Made by a program: the position numbers and the translations under genes. This document shows positions 35,472 to 43,245 of a stretch of 64,000 bases of DNA, piece by piece. Below the pieces are notes generated by a model that did not search any database, was not told the DNA's origin, and saw nothing but the letters and a program-made list of their open reading frames with translations. Position 1 is the first letter of the stretch. The number at the start of each line of letters is the position of its first letter. Source of the stretch: Bog-473 sp963717455. GTDB lineage: Bacteria > Actinomycetota > Acidimicrobiia > Acidimicrobiales > RAAP-2. Location: NCBI GenBank assembly GCA_963717455.1, contig OY970336.1, forward strand, positions 2,294,001 to 2,358,000, given 5' to 3'.

Positions 35472-35477
35472 TACGCT
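35472..35477 (+). promoter_or_regulatory. Putative -10 element TACGCT of a leaderless gene
   Basis: TACGCT is followed by 9 bases and the GTG at 35487. Confidence 0.35.
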
Positions 35478-35486
35478 GCGCACCTT

Positions 35487-36092
35487 GTGAGATGGCTGCT
35501 CGCTTCCGCGATCTTCCTCTTGGCGGGCGGCAGCCCGGGTGCGAGCACGCCGAGCGTGGTGTTTGACGGGGACTCGATCATGGTCCTTGCCACTCCTGCG
35601 ATACATCAACTTCTCGATCCGAGTTACGACGTTGCAGTTCTGGCCGTAATCGGTATACGGATCAACCAGGCCTTGCCAGCGCTTGAATCGGCATTGAAGT
35701 TTCATCCTTACGCCGTGGTCGAGAATCTGGGGACAAACGATGCGCTGCAGGGTGGCACCCACCCCGAATGGGTATCGAGTTGGGACAAGCTGATTCGCAT
35801 CACGAGAACCACACCATGTGTTGTCTTAACAACCATCAACCCCGCCGCTGACGCCCTCAGCCACAGACCGGTCGCAACGAGAATCAACGCTGACATCAGG
35901 GCTCTCGCTGCGAGAGACCCCAAGAAGTACAAAGTGGCCGATTGGAGCCGTTTCTTGAGTCGCCACATCAGCAACCAGAGGACGTATCTCCGGGACGAGC
36001 CGATTCTGATTCACCCGACACCAGCGGGGTCCGTGGAGCTTGCGACACTCGACCAAAACGCACTTGAGAAGTGCGGGAGCCGAACCTCCTAG
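35487..36092 (+). CDS. Secreted SGNH/GDSL-type hydrolase
   Basis: This 201-residue protein has a short signal peptide (MRWLLASAIFLLAGG, cleavage near SPGAS). The SGNH blocks follow: VVFDGDSIMV with the catalytic serine, VENLGTNDAL (block III, Gly and Asn), and ILIHPTPAGSVELA with the catalytic His, although the expected Asp in D-x-x-H is an Ile-Leu-Ile stretch. It is probably an esterase or acyl-group hydrolase outside the membrane. The sequence is less GC-rich than the chromosomal part of the window, which fits foreign cargo of the island. No partner gene is evident. Confidence 0.75.
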   Translation: MRWLLASAIFLLAGGSPGASTPSVVFDGDSIMVLATPAIHQLLDPSYDVAVLAVIGIRINQALPALESALKFHPYAVVENLGTNDALQGGTHPEWVSSWDKLIRITRTTPCVVLTTINPAADALSHRPVATRINADIRALAARDPKKYKVADWSRFLSRHISNQRTYLRDEPILIHPTPAGSVELATLDQNALEKCGSRTS

Positions 36093-36316
36093 ATCTCGCT
36101 ATTCAACGTCGGATGCATCGACGCCCCGCAGCCATGTGCCCGACGACTGTGCCACCGGCGAAGTGGGGCAGGACTGAGGGCGGCCCAGGCACGTCCAGTC
36201 CTCGCTGCCCTGAGTCGGGGAGGGCTGTTTACCGAGAGCCCCCTGTTGTCCTGGAGTCGACTCGTCTGGTTGGAAGGAAGGCCATGCTGGGACACGACCC
36301 TGGCCGGAAAAGGGAC

Positions 36317-37498
36317 CTAGGGCGTGTAGCCCACGGCGGTGGCCCAGGCCTGGTCGACGTGAAGAGTGCCCGCGGCATCGGAGGTGTCTACAGTCACAGT
36401 GGACGGTGTGCGGTTGCCGGTGGGCGACAGGATGGTGGCCGACCCGGTCCAGCCCATGAAGTTCTTGGTGGCGTAGAGCACCCTGGCCAGAGGCACCTGC
36501 TGGAAGTTGTGGGCCTTGACCGCGCTCTGCACCAGGAGGTTGACCGAGTCGAAGGTGTAGGGACTCCACAGGCCGGGTGCCGAGTGGAACGTTGCCTCGA
36601 AGGCGGACAGATAGGGGGCCGAGCCCGCGAAGTCGCCCGGGGCGGGCACGCCGAGGACCGGGCAGTTCTGGACGGCGGGGATCCCAGCGTCGGTCACGTA
36701 GCCGACCGAGGCCGAGGCGTAGTCAGACAAGCAGTTCGTGCCCAGGGCCTTGGTCATGTCGTCGGCCACCAGCGCGCCCTCGGGGTAGTACAGATCGGCA
36801 TAGACCCCGGTCGGATGGCTTCCCAGGGCCTGAGTCACGGCTGCCTGGATCACGGCGGGATCGTTGGTGGCGCTGGGGATGATCGGGATGTTGGCGGATA
36901 CGGTGACTCCAGCGGCCTGGAGCCCCGCCACCAACGAGGTGTCGGCCCCTTGGGTATAGGCGGTGGAGTTGTCATAGACGATGGCCACCGAGGTGTTCTT
37001 TTGCCAGGTGGTCAGGGCCTGCACGGCGATCGGCGAGATCTGGTCGTTCATGGGCTGGAGCGTGACGCCGTAGCCTTCGGTCGAGGTCGACGAGGTGAGC
37101 CGGATCGGGACCAACTTGTCCTTGATGAAGAGCGGCAAGGTCTGCAGGCCCACCCCGGAGTTGTAGGGACCGACCACCCCGTCGAGTCCGGCCCGGATGG
37201 CAGCCTTGGCTGCAGCCACGCCGACCGTGGGATCGGCCGCGTCGTCGATCGGGATGATCTGGACCTGACGTCCGAGGGCTCCACCGGCCGCGTTGATCTC
37301 CTGGGCGGCCAGCTGAGCACCCTCGAGCATGCCGATCCCGACATCGGACTGGCTCCCGGTGAGCGGTCCCTCGAGGCCGATCTTCCAGACCTTGGGCTGG
37401 GATGCCTGGACTGCGCCCTGGGCTGCCACGGCGAAAGAAGTCATGAGCAGGGCCGGACCGCCCAGGGTGAGGACGAGCTTCTTGGTGAGATGACGCAT
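36317..37498 (-). CDS. ABC transporter substrate-binding protein of the branched-chain amino acid/amide (Leu/Ile/Val-binding) type, orphan
   Basis: This 393-residue exported protein starts MRHLTKKLVLTLGGPALLMTS, has a signal peptide ending near AAQGA, and continues with the periplasmic-binding-protein type I fold: WKIGLEGPLTGSQSDVGIGMLEGAQLAAQEIN, VQIIPIDDAADP and VVGPYNSGVGLQ. ATG 37498 has AAGAGGAA 7 bases upstream. There is no lipobox cysteine, so it is probably secreted or tethered by another route. No permease or ATPase genes lie near it, so it must use components encoded elsewhere or act as a free receptor. It is part of the island cargo. Confidence 0.85.
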   Translation of the reverse strand: MRHLTKKLVLTLGGPALLMTSFAVAAQGAVQASQPKVWKIGLEGPLTGSQSDVGIGMLEGAQLAAQEINAAGGALGRQVQIIPIDDAADPTVGVAAAKAAIRAGLDGVVGPYNSGVGLQTLPLFIKDKLVPIRLTSSTSTEGYGVTLQPMNDQISPIAVQALTTWQKNTSVAIVYDNSTAYTQGADTSLVAGLQAAGVTVSANIPIIPSATNDPAVIQAAVTQALGSHPTGVYADLYYPEGALVADDMTKALGTNCLSDYASASVGYVTDAGIPAVQNCPVLGVPAPGDFAGSAPYLSAFEATFHSAPGLWSPYTFDSVNLLVQSAVKAHNFQQVPLARVLYATKNFMGWTGSATILSPTGNRTPSTVTVDTSDAAGTLHVDQAWATAVGYTP

Positions 37499-37605
37499 CG
37501 AGGTTCCTCTTGCGCCGATGCTATCGAGCGAGGACATGTCCCACCCATCCGGCGCCTGGGATACATCGCCGCGGGTGGCACCCATCCGGCGTTCGGAGGC
37601 ACCCC

Positions 37606-39912
37606 TCAACGGCTCCCGCCGCCTGAGCGTTTCAGGCCCAATCGGTTATGGCAGGCGCCGCCGCCCTGTGCTGTCTGGACTTGCAGTGGGAGGTTGGCGG
37701 ACGAGGTCCCGACCATTAGGGAGTAGCACCCGGGAGCGACACGCCATCCGTTCGCGGCGGCGTTCCAATAGGCAAAAGCATGGTGGCTCAGAGCCACCGT
37801 CACCCGTTTGGACTGCCCGGGGTTGAGGAATACTTTCTGATATCCCTCGAGTTGCTTAGGTGGTTCGCCTGTCGATGCCGGATCCCCGACATACACCTGA
37901 GCTACCTCTGCTCCTATTCGCTTGCCGGTATTACGCACCGTGAGAGTGAGCTGCACTCCACCCGATTCTCCTCTGACCGAAAGATCAGACAATGAAAACC
38001 TTGTATAGGAGAGGCCATAGCCAAAGGGAAAGAGAGATGCAATGTGCTTTGCGTCGTACCATCGGTATCCGACCAACAGCCCCTCAGAATACGCCTCTTG
38101 ACCGTTGACCCCCGGAAATTGTGCAACGGTGTTCGTCGGAAGCTGGCTTTCCGAAGCGGGAAATGTCTCGGGTAACTTTCCAGAAGGGTCCACCGAACCG
38201 AAAAGGACCCCGGCGATCGCATTGCCGTCTTGTTGTCCGGGGTACCAGGCTTCGACGATCCCTTTGACCTGGTTGATCCAAGGCATCAGGACTGGCCCGC
38301 CGCTATCCAGAACGACGATCGTGTGAGGGTTGACACGAGCGACCGAGGCGATCAGCATGTCTTGGTCCTCATTTGAATATGCACAAACGAAAGTACAAGC
38401 CCCGGCTCGCAGGTTCAGGTTCGGCTCGTCTTGAGTCTCACCTTCTGCATCGTCGGCAAAGACAACGGCGACCGACGCGGACTTCGCGGCCGCAACCGCT
38501 GATGCGACATCGCTTCCATCGTTGTACACGACAGTGTCGTCGCGCTTGGCGGCCATTTGTCGAACGGCAGAAAGGGGAGCAACGACAGGTGCGAGCCCAA
38601 ACGCGGGAACGTGGGAGCTCCCACCTCCTCCGTACACCCCTGCCGCTCCCTCCGAGCTCGCAGGTCGGCCGATAACGGCGATTGTCTTGGTGGCTTTTGT
38701 AATCGGTAGGACATTGCCGGCGTTTTTGAGCAAGACCGTGCCGTCTTCAGCCAGGGCGAGCGCTGTTTGGATGTCAGCTGGCGTACTGACATTGAGCGTC
38801 TGCAGTTGGGGCCCCTCCGCTGGGGCATGGTCGAAGAGGCCAAGGCGAAACATGGGCGTCAGGATGTCGAGGACCATCTGGTTGAGCCGGGCTACTGGAA
38901 CTTGACCAGTTTCCACGGCTGCTTCTAGGGGCTCGCCGAAGAAGTTTCCAGCGGGCATCTCGATGTCGAGCCCAGCGGTGGCCGAGGGAACTGTCGAGTA
39001 GACGGCTTTGAGCCAATCGGATACGACGAACCCCTGAAAGCCCCACTGATTTCTCAGCGCCTGAGTAAGCGTCTCGGAATCCTGACAGGCATGGATGTCA
39101 TTGATGAGGTTGTATGAGCACATCACACCGCCGACGTGGGCTTGGGTCACGGCAGCGTCGAAGGGCGGAAGGTAGATCTCCTCCAACGTGCGCGTACTCA
39201 CATTGGCCGAACTCGTGGATTCGTTTGTCTGCTGACTATTCGCGACAAAGTGCTTCACCGTCGCGATGACCGGGTTGCTTTGTATCCCGTCAATCTCAGC
39301 CACCGCTGTCTGCCCTGCCAAGAAGGGGTCCTCTCCAAGCGATTCATAGTTACGCCCGTCCAGTGGAACCCGGTCAATGTTCACGTCGGGCGCAAGCATG
39401 ACGTTGACACCCTTGCGCCAAGCTTCAGAGCCCAATTCCTGGCCGAACCTCTTCTGCAGCGGAGGATCCCACGTTGCTGCTTGAGCGATCGGAGCCGGGA
39501 ATGCCGTCGTGTTCTGTTGTCCGTCGCCCACACCCGCCCCTGCATCTTGGAACACCAGCTCAGGGATACAGAGTTTCGGATTTGACGACACGTATCCTGC
39601 TGCGCCCTGCGAGTCGGTATTTGACGAGCCCCCATGCACCATCTGGAACTTGTCCGCCAGGGACATCGCGCCAAGCAGGAGATGAGCTCGAGAACTCGAC
39701 GACAAGCTGGTATTCATCCAGGGACATCGCGCCGACGAGTCCCCAGATGGCGATGAAGCTGACGAGAGAGCTCGCGAGATGTTCGTGAGCACCACCGTCA
39801 AGGTCACAGCGAGTCCCGCGGCAAGAGTTACTGCCAGCCAACGAACCGAGAGCCAGCCGGACCCCTGGGATCGGCCCGGAGCTAAGCCTCCAGGTATGAC
39901 GGGCTCTCTCAC
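37606..39912 (-). CDS. Membrane-anchored or secreted GH3 family glycoside hydrolase (beta-glucosidase type)
   Basis: This 768-residue protein has an N-terminal membrane segment (WLAVTLAAGLAVTLTVVL, residues about 24-41) and a GH3 catalytic core. The core carries GVNVMLAPDVNIDRVPLDGRNYESLGEDP, TVKHFVANSQQ and the nucleophile Asp in QGFVVSDWLKAVY. A second alpha/beta domain (DGTVLLKNAGNVLP) follows, and a C-terminal fibronectin-like domain (YGLSYTRFSLSDLSV, VQLTLTVRNTGKRIGAEVAQVYV) closes it. All main parts are present. The gene has more A and T than the chromosomal genes, which suggests recent transfer. It is divergent from a TetR regulator gene that may control it. Confidence 0.9.
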   Translation of the reverse strand: MREPVIPGGLAPGRSQGSGWLSVRWLAVTLAAGLAVTLTVVLTNISRALSSASSPSGDSSARCPWMNTSLSSSSRAHLLLGAMSLADKFQMVHGGSSNTDSQGAAGYVSSNPKLCIPELVFQDAGAGVGDGQQNTTAFPAPIAQAATWDPPLQKRFGQELGSEAWRKGVNVMLAPDVNIDRVPLDGRNYESLGEDPFLAGQTAVAEIDGIQSNPVIATVKHFVANSQQTNESTSSANVSTRTLEEIYLPPFDAAVTQAHVGGVMCSYNLINDIHACQDSETLTQALRNQWGFQGFVVSDWLKAVYSTVPSATAGLDIEMPAGNFFGEPLEAAVETGQVPVARLNQMVLDILTPMFRLGLFDHAPAEGPQLQTLNVSTPADIQTALALAEDGTVLLKNAGNVLPITKATKTIAVIGRPASSEGAAGVYGGGGSSHVPAFGLAPVVAPLSAVRQMAAKRDDTVVYNDGSDVASAVAAAKSASVAVVFADDAEGETQDEPNLNLRAGACTFVCAYSNEDQDMLIASVARVNPHTIVVLDSGGPVLMPWINQVKGIVEAWYPGQQDGNAIAGVLFGSVDPSGKLPETFPASESQLPTNTVAQFPGVNGQEAYSEGLLVGYRWYDAKHIASLFPFGYGLSYTRFSLSDLSVRGESGGVQLTLTVRNTGKRIGAEVAQVYVGDPASTGEPPKQLEGYQKVFLNPGQSKRVTVALSHHAFAYWNAAANGWRVAPGCYSLMVGTSSANLPLQVQTAQGGGACHNRLGLKRSGGGSR

Positions 39913-40073
39913 GAGCTGCGCACAAGCGACGCGAAAAGCCTCTGCAACGTCGCTAGGCCTGAGACATCGCGTTAGCGCCAGTGGTTCTGACGACCACGTC
40001 GCAGCCGGGGCTCAGCCTCGCAAGCTGAACAGAAGTTCCGATTGTGAGCTTCTACAACTATTACGAAATGATG

Positions 40074-40100
40074 GTTCACTATTGAGACGATAGTTCACCT
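40074..40100. promoter_or_regulatory. Possible operator between the GH3 and TetR genes
   Basis: ACTAT (40078-40082) and ATAGT (40090-40094) form an inverted repeat with 7 bases between. GTTCAC occurs in direct orientation at both sides (40074-40079 and 40093-40098). It lies 30-60 bases upstream of the TetR start, where an autorepressor site is common. Confidence 0.35.
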
Positions 40101-40123
40101 TTGGAGTCTGCGCAGGTGACGAC

Positions 40124-40129
40124 TAACTT
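40124..40129 (+). promoter_or_regulatory. Putative -10 element TAACTT of a leaderless gene
   Basis: TAACTT is followed by 8 bases and the GTG at 40138. Confidence 0.4.
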
Positions 40130-40137
40130 TGAACCGT

Positions 40138-40732
40138 GTGGGCGAAGGGGAGCGAACAGGATCTCGAGAGATAGCCCGAGCGGCGGTCAAGTCTGAGCTG
40201 TCCCGAGTGGCCTTCGACCTGGCCAGCCAGAACGGGTTCGACAAGGTAACGATCAACGACCTCGCCTCGGCGGGGGGGGGTTTCGAGGAGCACGTTCCTT
40301 CGCTACTTCCGCACGAAGGAGGACGCCGTCCTCTACGCCATCGACGCTCAAATCGCCGAGCTGGTTCACGCTTTGTTGACTCGTCCAGCCGATGAGAACG
40401 ACTGGACCGCACTACGGCATGCCCTCGACACCGTGATCGAGCCCTACCGCCGAGACCCAACGAGCGCGCTGGCGATGACGCGCCTGGTGCAGAATTCTCC
40501 GGCCCTCTACGCTCGGATGTTGGAAAAGCAACACTCCTGGCGGCCTGCCTTGACGGAGGCGCTCGCAGAGCGTCATGGCTCATTGCGACCAGTCCCGTTG
40601 CCCCTTGTCGTCAAGGCAACTGCCGCCCTCGTTTGTTTGAACATCGCGCTCGACCATTGGACAGCATCTAACGGCCAACTTGACCTCGTTGACCTTATGG
40701 ACGAGGCGTTCGAGACACTCAGTACCGTTTAG
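40138..40732 (+). pseudogene. TetR-family regulator, broken by a frameshift in a nine-G run
   Basis: The first frame gives SREIARAAVKSELSRVAFDLASQNGFDKVTINDLAS, the start of the TetR helix-turn-helix. The second frame completes it as GVSRSTFLRYFRTKEDAVLYAID and runs through a normal ligand-binding domain (LTRPADENDWTALRHALD to the end). The switch falls in a run of nine G (40272-40280); eight G would restore one frame of about 198 residues. Run-length errors in sequencing or phase variation in the organism are both possible. GTG 40138 is preferred because TAACTT lies 8 bases upstream. The GH3 gene is its likely target. Confidence 0.82.
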
Positions 40733-41368
40733 GACAGGGGCGTCAGGTGGAGCCGATCACCAGAAGGTCGTGCTGGCGATGTCCTCGGTGCTGCGAAATA
40801 GACCACGCGTCTCCGGCTGAGCAGACGCACACACTGCCCCCGATGTGCTGCGGTATGGGGCAGGGCGTCAGAATCCCTCCACTGGCCCGCTGTTCATCTT
40901 CGGCGCGTGTTGTCGACACGCCTCGACGTACCAGCTGCGCCCCGAGCGGTCTTTCCAGACGCCTCTCCACGCCGGCTCCCCGCGGCAGTGGGACGCTTGC
41001 AGCTGGCGGGGACTGCACCATGCGGAAGCAACGGTCAGGCAGAGGACTGAAAGCGTCAATCACGTCGCCGGGCTCGGGCATACGGTCCACGGGCTCACCG
41101 TAGATCGAGGGCGATCACCTCGAGATATTCAGGTCCCCGCGACCCAGCCCAAGGCGAGTGGGGCTGAGTCGGCTCACGCCGCCTGACTAGCCCCCGTTCG
41201 CCAGTGTGAGTGACTCGTATCTTCGCTCCCAGAGGTCACACTGCGGAAGAGAGTCGACCGGTCTGAACGTGCACAACGTTCACACAACGCCGCGTTCTTC
41301 AAGGCCCCGTGCGGCGTCGAGGCCGCCCAGTCATACGCCAGATACAGCCGACACATACCCTCGCCACC
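40733..41368. other. Region without a recognisable gene
   Basis: This stretch of 636 bases holds only short open frames of no evident family on either strand. No tRNA, repeat array or clear terminator was seen. It may be decayed island DNA. The last 15 bases include the promoter-like hexamer of the WhiB-like gene. Confidence 0.5.
41356..41361 (+). promoter_or_regulatory. Putative -10 element TACCCT of a leaderless gene
   Basis: TACCCT is followed by 7 bases and the GTG at 41369 of the WhiB-like gene. Confidence 0.45.
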
Positions 41369-41671
41369 GTGAACGAAGCCCTCGTCGGCTGCCTGATGAC
41401 GGCCCCCGGACGCGCCCGACGAATGACTCACCCTCGAGGCTTCCTACGCCGCCCTGACTGGCACCAGCGGGCCGCTTGTCGGGGCGCGGGCACCCGTGCG
41501 TTCTTCTCTGTGGCTCCCGACAACCTCGAGCGGGCTCGGGCCACCTGCGCCGGCTGTCCCGTGCGGGACGAGTGCTACCGCTACGCCATGAGCGACCCGG
41601 ACCCCATGGGCTTCTGGGCGGGGTTCACGGCAAAGGAGTGGCGGGCGCTGCGGCGATCACAGGTGGCGTAG
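41369..41671 (+). CDS. WhiB-like iron-sulfur transcription factor
   Basis: This 100-residue protein carries the WhiB family pattern. One Cys lies in WHQRAACRGAGTRAFF, the C-x-x-C pair in ARATCAGCPVRDECYRYA with a fourth Cys five residues later, then the turn GFWAGFT (family G-V/I-W-G-G) and a basic tail EWRALRRSQ for DNA contact. The four cysteines should bind a 4Fe-4S cluster. Such proteins act with sigma factors and occur in actinobacteria and their phages. The GTG at 41369 matches the leaderless pattern; ATG 41396 or 41423 are alternatives. It is the last gene before the candidate right attachment repeat. Confidence 0.85.
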   Translation: MNEALVGCLMTAPGRARRMTHPRGFLRRPDWHQRAACRGAGTRAFFSVAPDNLERARATCAGCPVRDECYRYAMSDPDPMGFWAGFTAKEWRALRRSQVA

Positions 41672-41699
41672 TGCATCCATAACGCGCGCCCGGGGCAAT

Positions 41700-41711
41700 G
41701 TTTGGGGCAGA
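41700..41711 (+). repeat. Candidate right attachment-site repeat
   Basis: GTTTGGGGCAGA is identical to 32099-32110 and lies between the WhiB-like gene and the FGGY kinase gene. Confidence 0.35.
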
Positions 41712-41825
41712 TCTTGCAGAGAACGAACAGGGACCCCGCGGCAGCTGTCCGAAATCCCGCAGGTCACAGCGTCACGCGCGGTTGGACGCGACGCCCCAAC
41801 CCCACTAGACACAATGACGTGATCA

Positions 41826-41839
41826 TGACACGTGTGTCA
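41826..41839. promoter_or_regulatory. Palindromic operator candidate before the FGGY kinase gene
   Basis: TGACAC-GT-GTGTCA is an inverted repeat with 6-bp arms. It ends 5 bases before the GTG start, a position that would let a repressor block transcription or translation. Confidence 0.4.
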
Positions 41840-41844
41840 GATTC

Positions 41845-43236
41845 GTGAAGGTGCCGGCGCAGGACGTCACCGTCGGCGTCGACGTCGGGACCACGTCGGT
41901 CAAGGCGCTGGCGGTCGACGAGGAGGGGAAGGTCATCGCCCGCAGCCGGGTCCCCCACAGCGTGATGGCACCGGAGCCCGACATCCTGCGCCACGATGCC
42001 AAGCGGGCGTGGCGGGCCGGGCCGCGCAAGGCCTTCGAGCAGGTGACCCAGCGGCTCACGGGCGAGGGCCACCGGCTCGCCGGCGTCGCCGTCGCCTCCA
42101 TGGTCCCCTCGCTGACCGCGGTCAGCAGCCGCGGGGTTCCCTTGCTCCCCGGTCTCCTCTACGGCGACCGCGAGGGTCGTCCGGACCCGGGTGCCGACGC
42201 GGTTCTCCCGGAGGGCACCATGCCCGACGCCGAAGGATTCCTCCGCTGGGCCGCTGCCGCCGCTCCGGACGCCCGCGGCTACTGGCCCTGCCAGGCGGTG
42301 GCGACCTATGCGTTGTCGGGGCTGCCCGCCATCGACAGCGGTGTCACCGCTGCGCTGGGCTCGCTCCATGCTCGCGGGAAGTGGAACGCCGAGCTGCTCT
42401 CGTCCCTCGGCGTCTCGGAGTCGCAGATGCCGATGGTCGTGCCGATGGGCCAGGCCGCCGGCGTGCTGTCGGGGAGCGACGCCGTGATCACTGGCGGCAC
42501 CATCGACGCGCTGTGCGATCAGATCGTGGCGGGTGCGACCGAGCCCGGGGACGTGCTCGTGATCTTCGGGGCAACGCTGATCGTGTGGGCGGTGTGCGAG
42601 GAGTGGGTGGTCGCTCCCGGGTTGATCAGCTACCCGCACACGACTCGCGAGCGCTTCCTCATCGGTGGGCCGAGCAACGCCGGCGCGCTGTTCGTGGACT
42701 GGGCGCGCGGGCTCCTGCGCGGCACGCCGCGCCCCGGCCCCGAGCGTGAGAAATTGGAGCCCCGGCTGGGGGAACCGGGCCGGGTCCCCGTCTGGCTGCC
42801 CTACGTCCGGGGGGAGCGGACGCCTTTCGAGGACTACACGCTGCGCTCGAACCTCTACGGACTCGACATCGGGTCGGGGGCCGAAGCGCTCGAACGTGCG
42901 GCGTACGAGGCCAGCGGCTTCGTCGTGCGGCGCATGCTCGACCGCTCGGGTGTGAAGGCCACCCGTATCATCGCCAGCGGCGGCGGGTCCCGCGTCACGG
43001 CCTGGATGGCCGCGGTGGCCGACGCGACCAACCTCCCCGTCGATACCGTCGCCGTCCCCGAGGGGGCCGCCCTGGGCGCGGCCTACTTCGCCCGCATGGC
43101 GGCCGGGCTCGAGACGTCGCTGGACGACTCGGCGCGCTGGGCGGGGGTGGGCCGCCGGATCGAGCCCGACCCGGCCTGGGTCCGCGCGGCCGAGGTACGC
43201 TACGCGAGGTTCAGCGAGCTGGGCACGGGGGCATAG
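41845..43236 (+). CDS. FGGY-family carbohydrate kinase
   Basis: This 463-residue protein phosphorylates a sugar or polyol with ATP. The N-terminal phosphate-binding motif is VGVDVGTTSVKALAVDEEGKVIARS. The family continues with YGDREGR, LPYVRGERTPFEDYTLRSNLYGLDIG and the adenosine-binding ATRIIASGGGSRVTAWMAAVADATNLPVDTV, ending with AALGAAYFA. It is most like the xylulokinase branch, but the substrate cannot be fixed. A palindrome lies just upstream. The convergent genes downstream encode a zinc alcohol dehydrogenase and an SDR, which fit a polyol oxidation and phosphorylation route. Confidence 0.88.
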   Translation: MKVPAQDVTVGVDVGTTSVKALAVDEEGKVIARSRVPHSVMAPEPDILRHDAKRAWRAGPRKAFEQVTQRLTGEGHRLAGVAVASMVPSLTAVSSRGVPLLPGLLYGDREGRPDPGADAVLPEGTMPDAEGFLRWAAAAAPDARGYWPCQAVATYALSGLPAIDSGVTAALGSLHARGKWNAELLSSLGVSESQMPMVVPMGQAAGVLSGSDAVITGGTIDALCDQIVAGATEPGDVLVIFGATLIVWAVCEEWVVAPGLISYPHTTRERFLIGGPSNAGALFVDWARGLLRGTPRPGPEREKLEPRLGEPGRVPVWLPYVRGERTPFEDYTLRSNLYGLDIGSGAEALERAAYEASGFVVRRMLDRSGVKATRIIASGGGSRVTAWMAAVADATNLPVDTVAVPEGAALGAAYFARMAAGLETSLDDSARWAGVGRRIEPDPAWVRAAEVRYARFSELGTGA

Positions 43237-43245
43237 GCCAGACCG

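Larger units (their letters stand above)
32099..41711. mobile_element. Probable integrative genomic island
   Basis: A tyrosine integrase gene starts one base after GTTTGGGGCAGA (32099-32110), and the same 12 bases recur at 41700-41711. Between them lie two insertion-sequence genes and cargo with lower GC and unrelated functions. Outside lie dehydrogenase and kinase genes of a plausible common locus. The repeat is short, so the exact ends are tentative. Confidence 0.45.

Noticed and set aside
40747..41103. Open frames of about 115-118 codons on both strands between the TetR and WhiB-like genes
   Set aside because: Neither shows a domain, a sensible start site or protein-like composition, and they overlap each other.
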